From Roseibium album (GTDB lineage: Bacteria; Pseudomonadota; Alphaproteobacteria; Rhizobiales; Stappiaceae): a stretch of DNA of 64,000 bases. Each line of letters begins with the position of its first letter. The first letter of the stretch is position 1. This document shows positions 17,711 through 26,004 of the stretch, piece after piece. Under the pieces are notes generated by a model that saw only the letters and a list, made by a program, of their open reading frames with translations, did no database searches and was not told the DNA's origin. The DNA lies in contig NZ_CXWE01000003.1 of NCBI RefSeq assembly GCF_001404515.1, forward strand, positions 186,001 through 250,000. Direction: 5' to 3'. Position numbers and translations under genes: made by a program.

Positions 17711-18559
17711 ATGAGCACGATTATCGAGAATATTCGCAAGTATGGATTACTTGTGATCACCGTGTTGGTAGCGAATACTATTGCTGCGTCAGCGGAAACC
17801 ACACTTGAAAAGATAAAGCAAACTGGAAAGGTAACGGTCGGAACCGAGGCAGCTTTCCCGCCGTTCGAATTCGTAGAGGACGGCAAGATTGTAGGCTATG
17901 GCAAGGACATTCTGGATACGATTGTCGCAGATCTCGGAGTTGAGCTAAACCAGTTGGACCTGCCATGGCAGGGTATTCTGCCAGGTGTTCTAGCCGGGAA
18001 ATTCGATTTTGTAGCGACCAGCGTAACGATCAAACCGGACAGAGCTAAGAAATATGCCTTCACGGTGCCCATTGCCGAAGGCACGACATGGATTATGAAG
18101 CGCAAGGGCGATACATCCGTTATGAGCGTGGAAGACATGGCTGGTAAGGTTGTGGGTACGCAACTTGCGTCAGGAAATGAAGCTGCGTCTCGAGCTTTTG
18201 AGGAAGACCTGAAGGCCAAGGGGTTGGGCGGCTTCGGTGAATTAAAGCTCTTCACCAGCTACCCGGAAGTTACACTTGCCTTGGCAAATGGTACATTGGA
18301 CGTGGCCGTACAGAACCTTCCGAACCTTGCCGTCATCATACAAAAACAACCGGACTTGTTCGAGCTCGTGGGGCCAATCACCGATACAAGCTATCTGGCC
18401 TGGGTCACACGTCCAGAAGACACTGATTTGCGCGATTACCTGAGCGATCAAATCCTCAAGATGCGAGATAGCGGAAAGATCGATGAACTTCAGGACAAAT
18501 GGTTTGGTTTCAAGATGAAAATTCCCGGTGACGGCTATCTGCCTGAAGGCGCTCTTTGA
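17711..18559 (+). CDS. Polar amino acid ABC transporter substrate-binding protein
   Basis: This 282-residue family 3 solute-binding protein has a signal segment (GLLVITVLVANTIAASAE) and the family core: VTVGTEAAFPPFEF near the mature N terminus, then the ligand-contacting SVTIKPDRAKKYAFT, where an arginine usually binds the amino acid carboxylate. ATG at 17711 follows AAGGAG; an upstream TTG at 17687 is less likely. It is the first gene of a four-gene transporter operon. The ligand is unknown, but the downstream ureohydrolase and amidase suggest a nitrogen-rich amino acid. Confidence 0.93.
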   Translation: MSTIIENIRKYGLLVITVLVANTIAASAETTLEKIKQTGKVTVGTEAAFPPFEFVEDGKIVGYGKDILDTIVADLGVELNQLDLPWQGILPGVLAGKFDFVATSVTIKPDRAKKYAFTVPIAEGTTWIMKRKGDTSVMSVEDMAGKVVGTQLASGNEAASRAFEEDLKAKGLGGFGELKLFTSYPEVTLALANGTLDVAVQNLPNLAVIIQKQPDLFELVGPITDTSYLAWVTRPEDTDLRDYLSDQILKMRDSGKIDELQDKWFGFKMKIPGDGYLPEGAL

Positions 18560-18573
18560 GCTCTGAGTTAAGG

Positions 18574-18652
18574 TTCACAGCCCCGGCCAGCAACTCCAGG
18601 GCTGTGAAGATCTAGACAAAAGCCCTGACAGTTGGGCGGAAGCTGTCAGGGC
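18574..18652 (+). other. Two perfect hairpins between binding-protein and permease genes
   Basis: The first has ten-base arms TTCACAGCCC (18574-18583) and GGGCTGTGAA (18599-18608). The second has ten-base arms GCCCTGACAG (18622-18631) and CTGTCAGGGC (18643-18652). Neither is followed by a T-run. They probably stabilise the binding-protein mRNA or attenuate read-through. Confidence 0.75.
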
Positions 18653-18675
18653 GGCCTTTACCAGGACTGAGCACA

Positions 18676-19338
18676 GTGAAATTCGACATCAGCTACACTT
18701 TCGATGCATTGCCACGTCTTTTTGAAGGATCTCTTGTTACACTAACTTTGGCACTACTCGGATTTGCTTTTAGTGTCGTGCTGGCGACAATTGTTACAGT
18801 CGCACGCACCGCTTCAAAGTCCCGAATTCTTGCTTATTCGGTAGCCATCTACATCAGTTTCATCCGTGGTACACCGCTTCTAGTACAGATATTCCTTGTT
18901 TTCTATGTGCTTCCGATTGTTGGCATTAACATTGGCCCGATGTCGGCGGGTATTCTCGCGCTGACACTTAACAGCGCAGCGTTCGTGATTGAGATCCTTC
19001 GCGGCGGATTGGCATCTGTGCCGCAAGGCCAGTTCGAAGCCGCCCGTTCGCTTGGTCTCTCGGGATTTGCTCTTTGGGTAAAGGTGGTTCTGCCGCAAAC
19101 GTTTATGGCTTCAATTCCACCTTTAGTGAATGAGTTCACTCAGGTACTAAAGGCGACCGCACTGCTCTCCACCATCACCGTTGTGGAACTCATGCGCGTT
19201 TCACAACAAATATACAGCAATAACTACCACCCGGTGGAAGTCCTTACCGGGGCCTTCGTCATGTACTTTCTGATGTGTTTTGCCGTCAGTCGCAGCGCGT
19301 CGTTGCTTGAATCCAAATTTGAAGTCAAGCGGGCATAG
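18676..19338 (+). CDS. Polar amino acid ABC transporter permease 1
   Basis: This 220-residue permease has five predicted membrane helices and the EAA-loop region GQFEAARSLGLSGFALWVKVVLPQ, which docks the ATPase. The HisM/GlnP-like FIRGTPLLVQIFLVFYVLP is also present. It starts with GTG at 18676. The second permease follows six bases after its stop. Confidence 0.94.
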   Translation: MKFDISYTFDALPRLFEGSLVTLTLALLGFAFSVVLATIVTVARTASKSRILAYSVAIYISFIRGTPLLVQIFLVFYVLPIVGINIGPMSAGILALTLNSAAFVIEILRGGLASVPQGQFEAARSLGLSGFALWVKVVLPQTFMASIPPLVNEFTQVLKATALLSTITVVELMRVSQQIYSNNYHPVEVLTGAFVMYFLMCFAVSRSASLLESKFEVKRA

Positions 19339-19344
19339 ACGACC

Positions 19345-20055
19345 ATGAGCATCGATCTGTCAATCATTACAAATTATGGCCCGCAGCTCCTCCTCGGCTT
19401 CTGGATGACCATAAAGATCGTGGTCGGCGCGATCATTCTGGGTATGCCATTCGGGTTGGTTCTGGCTCTTGGCCGACGCTCGAGACTGGCAATCATACGA
19501 TTCTTTGCCACGAGTTTCATTGAGGTTTTTCGCAATACGCCGTTTATCATCCAGGTCTTCATGTTATTCTATGTGCTGCCATTTTATGGGCTGCACCTGC
19601 CGGCGGAGTATGTCGGTGTGGTGGCATTGGCCGCCTTTGGGAGTGCTTATTTCGCCGAAGTCATTCGCGGCGGGATAGACGCCGTTGCCAAAGGGCAACT
19701 GGAAAGTGCACGAGCCACGGGAATGTCGGACTGGCAGGCGATGCGCTACATCATCTTGCCTCAAACGCTGCCAATCATACTGCCTGCGATGACCAATCAG
19801 ACACTCTCGCTGGTCAAAGAATCTGCAATCTTGTCCACGATTACCGTCGGCGAACTGACGATGGCGGCGATCACCGTCCAGGGCGAGACATTTCGCCCGT
19901 TTGAGGCGTTTATCATGGTCGCGCTTTTGTACTGGGCGCTGAACGAAACCTTGGCGATCATCATGCGCCGGGTTGAACGGAAAGTTTCGAGACGAACGAG
20001 TAGCAGTTCCCGAGCCAAGGTCGTGCGCGCAGCTCCCGCCGCGACGGAGGGATGA
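19345..20055 (+). CDS. Polar amino acid ABC transporter permease 2
   Basis: This 236-residue permease is a paralogue of the preceding one. It has FRNTPFIIQVFMLFYVLPFY and the EAA loop GQLESARATGMSDWQAMRYIILPQ. The two presumably form the heterodimeric channel. The C terminus carries a basic serine- and arginine-rich tail. Confidence 0.94.
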   Translation: MSIDLSIITNYGPQLLLGFWMTIKIVVGAIILGMPFGLVLALGRRSRLAIIRFFATSFIEVFRNTPFIIQVFMLFYVLPFYGLHLPAEYVGVVALAAFGSAYFAEVIRGGIDAVAKGQLESARATGMSDWQAMRYIILPQTLPIILPAMTNQTLSLVKESAILSTITVGELTMAAITVQGETFRPFEAFIMVALLYWALNETLAIIMRRVERKVSRRTSSSSRAKVVRAAPAATEG

Positions 20056-20059
20056 AGAC

Positions 20060-20899
20060 ATGGCAGCGGGCTCTGAAACAAAACACAACTTTCTTGAAAT
20101 GACCGAAATACGAAAGTCATTCGGTGACATGACCGTCTTGCATGACGTTTCGTTGAGCGTTTCCCAAGGGGAAGTTATCTGCATCATCGGCCCCAGCGGG
20201 TGTGGCAAAAGCACATTCCTGCGGACCGCCAACTGGCTGACACCAGCCGATGGGGGCGAGGTGCGCTTGGCAGGCGAACTGGTCGGTGGCGTGCCTGACG
20301 CGCGGTCGGTTTCGACGCAAACAAAGGAACTCAACGCGCTACGCGCGCGTGTTGGAATGGTGTTTCAGAACTTCAACGTCTGGCCTCATCTCAGTGTCCT
20401 CGAAAACGTAGTTTGCCCACAGATGGTTGTCGCCAAGCGCCGCCGTGGCGAGGCCGAAAAACAAGCGCTCGCTGCGCTGGCAGAAGTAGGACTGGACGAC
20501 AAGAAGTCAGAATGGCCTGACAATCTTTCCGGAGGGCAAAAGCAGCGGCTTGCCATCGCGCGAGTTCTGGCGATGGATCCGGTCCTGGTGCTGATGGACG
20601 AACCAACCTCAGCTTTGGATCCCGAGTTGGTGTCCGGCGTATTGAATGTCCTGAAGCGTCTTGCCCAAAAAGGGATGACGATGATCATCGTGACCCATGA
20701 ACTGGGCTTTGCCTCCAGCGTGGCCGACCGCGTTGTGTTCATGGAGGAAGGGAGAATTGTCGAAGAGGGTGCACCTGACGTAATCCTTCAAACCCCGAAG
20801 ACCGAGCGCCTTAAGCTCTTCTTGGAAAAACTTAACATCACCGCCTTCAAACCCAATTCGGATAGTGCTGGCCATCCGACAATGGACTCCGGTTCATGA
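20060..20899 (+). CDS. Polar amino acid ABC transporter ATP-binding protein
   Basis: This 279-residue ATPase has Walker A GPSGCGKST, signature LSGGQKQRLAI, Walker B VLVLMDEPTSALDP and the switch HELGFA. ATG at 20060, four bases after the permease stop, follows GGAGGGATGAAG; the open frame reaches further upstream only by overlapping the permease. It completes the importer. The ureohydrolase follows 100 bases later. Confidence 0.95.
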   Translation: MAAGSETKHNFLEMTEIRKSFGDMTVLHDVSLSVSQGEVICIIGPSGCGKSTFLRTANWLTPADGGEVRLAGELVGGVPDARSVSTQTKELNALRARVGMVFQNFNVWPHLSVLENVVCPQMVVAKRRRGEAEKQALAALAEVGLDDKKSEWPDNLSGGQKQRLAIARVLAMDPVLVLMDEPTSALDPELVSGVLNVLKRLAQKGMTMIIVTHELGFASSVADRVVFMEEGRIVEEGAPDVILQTPKTERLKLFLEKLNITAFKPNSDSAGHPTMDSGS

Positions 20900-20999
20900 G
20901 TTCTATTTCAGCCGCTTCAGAAAATTCTGCGGTCAAACGCTGGGCGCACAATTGGTCGCCATTGCCCGCCGCTTCAATGCGCACAAGGAGAAATAGTTC

Positions 21000-21959
21000 A
21001 TGACATCCGACCTCACAGCTCCTCCCAAACGGGAATTCCAGAGCTTCCACGATTTTCCAATTGTTACTGATCTGGACAACCTGGACGCCGACATTGCGAT
21101 ACTGGGGATCCCCTTTGGCGATCCTTATTCGATGGGCGAAGCAAGTAATGATCAGTCGAATGCTCCAACGCATATCCGGCGGTATTGCGAGCGCGCCCTT
21201 CGTGGGCTTGATCGTTATGATTTCGATATTGGCGGTACCCTGCTTGACGGGCGCGACATTAAAGTTGTCGATTGTGGAGACGTCGTTGCCGAAGCCAAGG
21301 ACGTAGCTGGCAACCATGACCGATCGGAACAGGCGGTGCGCAAAATCCTCGCGTCCGGTGCATTGCCCATTATCCTCGGTGGCGATCACGCTATTCCCAT
21401 TCCAGTTTTTCGGGCATTCGAAGGACGCGGGCCGATCACATTGGTTCAGGTCGACGCCCATGTCGACTGGCGGGACGTTTTCCATGGTGTGAGCTTCGGA
21501 TTGTCGAGTGTCATCCGTAGGGCATCCGAAATGGAGCACATTGAAGATATTTACCAAATCGGATTGCGTTCCGCGGGCAGCGGACGGCCGGAAGAAGTTG
21601 AAGCCGCGCTGGCGTACGGGTCAAATCTGATCTCTGACATGGAGTTGCAGGAACTTGGAATGAATGCCATTTTGGATCGCATTCCAGATGGCGGCGATTA
21701 CTATCTGACAATTGATGCTGACGGCGTCGATCCCACAATCATGCCTGCGGTTGCGGGCCCCGCCCCTGGTGGTGTCAACTATTCCCAAATGCGGACCCTG
21801 ATTCAGGGCTTGGTCAAAAAAGGCAATGTCGTCGGTATGGATATCGTCGAGATTACTCCCAGTCGCGATGTGAATGGGATCACCGCCATTACCGCCGGAA
21901 GGTTTATTTGCAATCTGATCGGTACGGCTGTCAGGGCCGGATATTTCGACAAGAAATAG
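21000..21959 (+). CDS. Ureohydrolase (agmatinase/arginase family)
   Basis: This 319-residue binuclear manganese hydrolase should release urea from a guanidino compound or act on a related C=N group. All metal ligands can be placed: H130 in GGDHAIPIP, D152, H154 and D156 in VDAHVDWRD, and D239 and D241 in TIDADGVDP. The loop after DAHVD is shorter than in typical agmatinases before the HG motif (H162), so the substrate is probably not agmatine. It follows the amino acid transporter and precedes the MmgE/PrpD gene. Guanidino acids are reasonable candidates. Confidence 0.87.
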   Translation: MTSDLTAPPKREFQSFHDFPIVTDLDNLDADIAILGIPFGDPYSMGEASNDQSNAPTHIRRYCERALRGLDRYDFDIGGTLLDGRDIKVVDCGDVVAEAKDVAGNHDRSEQAVRKILASGALPIILGGDHAIPIPVFRAFEGRGPITLVQVDAHVDWRDVFHGVSFGLSSVIRRASEMEHIEDIYQIGLRSAGSGRPEEVEAALAYGSNLISDMELQELGMNAILDRIPDGGDYYLTIDADGVDPTIMPAVAGPAPGGVNYSQMRTLIQGLVKKGNVVGMDIVEITPSRDVNGITAITAGRFICNLIGTAVRAGYFDKK

Positions 21960-21980
21960 CAGGCAACATTCGTTGGACCG

Positions 21981-22004
21981 GCCTCACACTCACTGGTGTG
22001 AGGC
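21981..22004 (+). other. Hairpin between ureohydrolase and MmgE/PrpD genes
   Basis: GCCTCACAC (21981-21989), a six-base loop and GTGTGAGGC (21996-22004) form a perfect nine-base-pair stem. There is no T-run after it, so it is more likely an mRNA processing or stability element than a strong terminator. Confidence 0.6.
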
Positions 22005-22030
22005 ATTGGAAATATAGTGAGAGAACCGTT

Positions 22031-23398
22031 TTGAAAGCAAATAGGCACGCGATACATAGTCTTGCAGATGCCGTGGTGTCTCTGCGGCTTGAGGACATCC
22101 CGCACGATGTCCTGAACCTGGCAAAACGTTGCCTGATCGATGTTTGTGGCGTGACTTTAGCAGGAGCGAATACAGAATCTGCAAAATTGCTTTTGCAGAC
22201 AGCGGTCGCGACTTACGGGGAGGGCAATTGCGACATTGTGGGGACGCCGCACAGGCTGAATGCGCCTGGAGCTGCGTTTGCAAATGGATCGGCTGCTCAC
22301 GCTCTCGATTTTGACGATAATTGCTATGCCGGTATTGTGCATGCGTCAGCCGTTGTTTTCCCGGCTGTCCTGGCCATGGCGCAAAAGCACGGTGCAAGCG
22401 GGGCCGATCTTCTACTTGGGTTCATTGCAGGATTAGAGGTCGAATTTGCGGTCGCAAAAGCGCTGTCCAATTCAATCTACGATAAGGGCTGGTGGACCAC
22501 CTCTGCCCTCGGGGCCATCGGCAGTGCAGCAGGCGTCGCCAAAGTCGCGGGCCTGGAACGCGAGAAAACGACTCATGCGCTTGCTCTCGCCACCGCTGGT
22601 GCTGGTGCCATACGAGCCGTACGCGGTACTGCTGCAAAGCACTACTATTGTGGCCGAGCGTCCGAAAGCGGTGTTACCGCTGCCATTGCGGCGATACAGG
22701 GCGCAACCGGGCCAGCCAACGCATTCGAAGATCAGTCGGGTATTGCGCAGGTACTTAACGGGGGGACGTTCGACCCCGGGGAAATCGAGACGCTGGGAGT
22801 GGAATTTAGTATTTCCGACCCAGGCGTCGATTTGAAGAAGTATCCGGTTTGCTACGCCAGCCACGCTTCAGCCGATGCAGTCAAAGAGATTATGGATGCG
22901 GAGGGATTCAGCGCCAGTGATGTGGTCGCTGTTACCTGTACAGTGCCGCCGGTTGTGACCTCCAATCTGACTTATCCAAACCCGCAAACCGCCACTGAAG
23001 CGCAATTCAGTTTGCACTTCGCGATTGCAGCAATCATTGAGCACGGCGATATCAAACTTGAGCATCTGACAACCGAGATGTTGTCGAGTGCACCAATCAA
23101 GCGACTCTTGCCGAAAATTGACGTCAAGGTTGGCGATATCCCGGAGCCATACAGGTCCTCACGCTTGATCTGTCCAGAATGGGGCTATGTCGAGTTGACG
23201 ACCCAGGCCGGAGATCGCAAATGCAGTTTCGTTGGCTCGCCTTTAGGCTCGGCTTTGAGGCCGATGTCCGACGAAGTGCTGCAGAAGAAATTCAATGCTT
23301 GCGCTGAATACGGCAATGTAAACGGCTCAGCTTCTGTACTCTATGACAAAATTCTGAACTTGGAATTGTTGACGAATACCCGGGAATTATTTTCCTAG
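22031..23398 (+). CDS. MmgE/PrpD-family protein
   Basis: This 455-residue protein belongs to the family of 2-methylcitrate dehydratase and cis-aconitate decarboxylase. Family features include LADAVVSLRLEDIPHDVLNLAKRC near the N terminus, NGSAAHALDFDDN, VVFPAVLAMAQ and KYPVCYASHASADA. I place the start at TTG 22031, giving the usual family length; the frame is open upstream to 21908 but that overlaps the ureohydrolase. It may dehydrate or decarboxylate a carboxylic acid made downstream of the transporter. Its 3' end overlaps the converging amidase gene by 12 bases. Confidence 0.87.
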   Translation: MKANRHAIHSLADAVVSLRLEDIPHDVLNLAKRCLIDVCGVTLAGANTESAKLLLQTAVATYGEGNCDIVGTPHRLNAPGAAFANGSAAHALDFDDNCYAGIVHASAVVFPAVLAMAQKHGASGADLLLGFIAGLEVEFAVAKALSNSIYDKGWWTTSALGAIGSAAGVAKVAGLEREKTTHALALATAGAGAIRAVRGTAAKHYYCGRASESGVTAAIAAIQGATGPANAFEDQSGIAQVLNGGTFDPGEIETLGVEFSISDPGVDLKKYPVCYASHASADAVKEIMDAEGFSASDVVAVTCTVPPVVTSNLTYPNPQTATEAQFSLHFAIAAIIEHGDIKLEHLTTEMLSSAPIKRLLPKIDVKVGDIPEPYRSSRLICPEWGYVELTTQAGDRKCSFVGSPLGSALRPMSDEVLQKKFNACAEYGNVNGSASVLYDKILNLELLTNTRELFS

Positions 23399-24670
23399 TC
23401 CCGAGACGCCGGTGCTCCAGGCCAATGGCAGTTCACCGACGCCGATAAGTTGATGAATAGAGCGCGAGATGTTCAACAGTGCTTCGTCCTGCCCGAAGCG
23501 CCCTATTATCTGAACCGAGTAAGGCAAGTTTCGGTCGTCTGTTCCGGTTGGGAAAGTGATGACAGGCAGGCCGGTATAGCTCCAGATCGCATTCATGCGA
23601 AAATCACCCGTCGTAGCGAAGCCTTCCGGAGCCAGATCGGGCGCAACCGGCGCTATCCATGCATCAAGAGCGTGCTCCGCCATCAGTTGCTGCATCCGGA
23701 GCTGCACTCTTCTCGCCTGCTTCAGGCTGTCAGACAGCGTTTTCTCGGACACGTTTTGACCGAATTCCAACATTGCGCGGAACTTCGGTTTGTAGATGTC
23801 CCGATAGTCGTCGAACCAGCCCTTATGCACTTGGTAAAGTTCTGCATTGGCGATCAAATCATGATTGTCATTGTCGATAGAGATGTCTTCGCACAATGTG
23901 ATCAGTTTTAACTCGCAACCCGCGCCTTCGAGATTGCGCGCGCTTGCCTCGAACTGCGCTCGAATATGCGGCTTCGCAAGATCGAGATAAGACCCCATTG
24001 GCACGCCGATAACCGGTTTGTTCCGAGCACCGTCATTGGTGTTTTGCCAATCGGTCACTAAAACCGGCAGGGATGCAGCAAGCGTTTGCATGTCTTTTGC
24101 AAACAACCCGATATGGTCCATGGATTTCGAGTACGGTAACACGCCGTCCAGCGCGACCCGCCCAAAACTCGGTTTGTAACCAAATGTCCCGCAATAGCCC
24201 GCTGGTCGGATCACTGAGCCAGAAGTCTGCGTCCCAAGCGCAATGTCACAGAAGCCAGCGGCAACCGCGGCTGCGGATCCGCTGGAGGACCCGCCAGGTG
24301 TGTGCCCTAGATTGCGTGGGTTTCGCGTGGGACCGGGATCCGACACTGCAAACTCGGCGGTAACGGTTTTTCCCGCCATGATGGCACCGGCACCGAGAAG
24401 ACGTGTCACACAACTTGCCTGTGGCCCTTCAAACAGGTGGGCGGGCAGTTCCGAACCGCACCGGGTGGGAAATTGATCGACATTAATGATGTCCTTCACA
24501 CCAAGTAGCAAACCAGAAAGGGCGAGATCCTGATTTGGTCGGGCACGGGCATCCAAAACACGGGCACCGTCGAATGTTTCACCGACGAACGCCTGCACAA
24601 CGGGTTCGTACTTTGAGATGTAGGTGACGCGCTCCTTCATCATTTCGGATCTGACATGCTGACGACGCAA
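23387..24670 (-). CDS. Amidase signature family enzyme
   Basis: This 427-residue amidase has the Ser-cisSer-Lys triad: K59 in LGVKDI, the glycine-serine loop TPGGSSSGSAAA (residues 125-135) and S152 in TSGSVIRPAG. It should hydrolyse an amide, carbamoyl or ureido bond in the cytoplasm; there is no signal peptide. The TTG at 24670 gives the best family alignment (HVRSEMMKERVTYISKYEPVVQAF); the ATG at 24643 is an alternative. It converges on the MmgE/PrpD gene and is probably part of the same pathway on a separate transcript. Confidence 0.87.
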   Translation of the reverse strand: MRRQHVRSEMMKERVTYISKYEPVVQAFVGETFDGARVLDARARPNQDLALSGLLLGVKDIINVDQFPTRCGSELPAHLFEGPQASCVTRLLGAGAIMAGKTVTAEFAVSDPGPTRNPRNLGHTPGGSSSGSAAAVAAGFCDIALGTQTSGSVIRPAGYCGTFGYKPSFGRVALDGVLPYSKSMDHIGLFAKDMQTLAASLPVLVTDWQNTNDGARNKPVIGVPMGSYLDLAKPHIRAQFEASARNLEGAGCELKLITLCEDISIDNDNHDLIANAELYQVHKGWFDDYRDIYKPKFRAMLEFGQNVSEKTLSDSLKQARRVQLRMQQLMAEHALDAWIAPVAPDLAPEGFATTGDFRMNAIWSYTGLPVITFPTGTDDRNLPYSVQIIGRFGQDEALLNISRSIHQLIGVGELPLAWSTGVSGLGK

Positions 24671-26004
24671 ATGATACTTGCCTGTATCGGTGGCCGCATC
24701 GAATGATGATTTCTGCTTCTACCAGCCACCAAACCGCTCCCAGATTTCAATGTCACGATCGCGATCAGAAATTACATGATACCGATCGTGCGCAACCGAA
24801 GTGGCACACACCTGATTTGGAAGAACCCGCAGCAAATCTCTGGGCTCAACATGGGGCAAATTTGCAACACTACCTTCCCGTCACGTTTCGTTGCCATGTC
24901 CAACCTTGAGCGGCGGCCTCTTCTGTTCAAGCTATGAACACAGGTAATTATTCCGACGAGTCACTCGGCCGGAGCTTTAACTGGTTTCACTTGAAGAGTT
25001 AGTCGTCAAGGTTCGCAGAATGGATGGTTACATTCAATAGGGTATATGGCTGCTCGGAACCTAAACATTCGATCGGACCAATGAATTTTTAGATATCAAA
25101 TCCCTCTGTTTGCTCAAGTTGCACCAGTCACGGCCAAAAAAATTGTAAGTTGAATTAAATCGGTTGGGTTTAGTGTGTATAAAATCTCGCACTTTTGTCT
25201 TCAGACGGTGGCTCAGCGGGTTTGATTTTACTCTTGGTAGAGCGGTGTCATGCACATGTGTTTTCGTGCGGACCAGTTAGCGGCCGCGATGTGCCCAAGA
25301 CGTGCCGCAGCCAGGTCGAGACACGATTATTCATCTGGAAAGGCCACAACGACGCTGGCTATTTGTCGAATTTGCTTCTTGATTCTTTGCGGCGGATTTT
25401 TGCCAATGAAGCGACTGAGGCAAAATCTGTCGTCGTCCTGCGACCTGTTGTTCGCAGTCAAATTTACTCAGCAACGAGCCTGAGTGACCTACTTCTCTAC
25501 CGGGAACTAACTTAGAGATTAGCCTGCCGCAAAATTGTACCAGGAGCGCTCGCAGTTAGAAAACCCAATTCCCAGGATAGGTCTTATTAAGACGTTCGCT
25601 ACAGCGTGATCGAGTGTCCGCAATGGGCAGAAAGCAACAGTGCGCCTGCTCTGTGCGAATGTCCGCTACAATGACTTTGCGTACAAAACCGGATAGTCCC
25701 CTCCCAGCCCCAGAGATGTCGTTCGTTGGGACCGCACATGTGACAGCCCGTCCGCACTCAGGTTATTTGCCTCGAACAGATGAAAAGTCTGCTTGCCTCG
25801 CCAGGCCCCAAAGGAACGTATGTCGGAAATGCGGGCGCAAATCCACCAAGCACAATCGGCAGCTCGTACACAGCCATCGCCTCGAAACAATCCCGACAAC
25901 AACGACACACACATTCCCTGCCCCTTCCCTAAACGTCGTACTTGCCTGTGTGCGCTGCAATAGGCTCTAATCGACGGCAACGAACCGCACCCCGGGAGGA
26001 ACCG
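24671..26004. other. Gene-poor 1.3-kb region
   Basis: No convincing gene is visible. Short open frames exist (25195-25515, 25614-25970) but lack ribosome-binding sites and family resemblance. The left part is AT-rich. The right part carries a dispersed-repeat copy. It separates the lower-GC catabolic cluster from core genes starting with mch and may be an island boundary or a decayed segment. Confidence 0.5.
25623..25667 (+). repeat. Dispersed intergenic repeat, copy 3
   Basis: The copy starts ATGGGCAGAAAGCA and ends AATGTCCGCT. It matches the 16.4-kb copy in order, spacing and orientation. Confidence 0.55.

Noticed and set aside
25190..25300. Possible tRNA-like stretch (GGCTCAGCGGGTTTGA and nearby)
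   Set aside because: No cloverleaf pairing and no T-loop GTTCGA motif at the right distance.
25195..25515. Open frame of 106 residues in the gene-poor stretch
   Set aside because: No start signal or family resemblance; composition looks non-coding.
25614..25970. Open frame of 118 residues
   Set aside because: Its first part is the dispersed repeat and it overlaps the mch upstream region without a ribosome-binding site.
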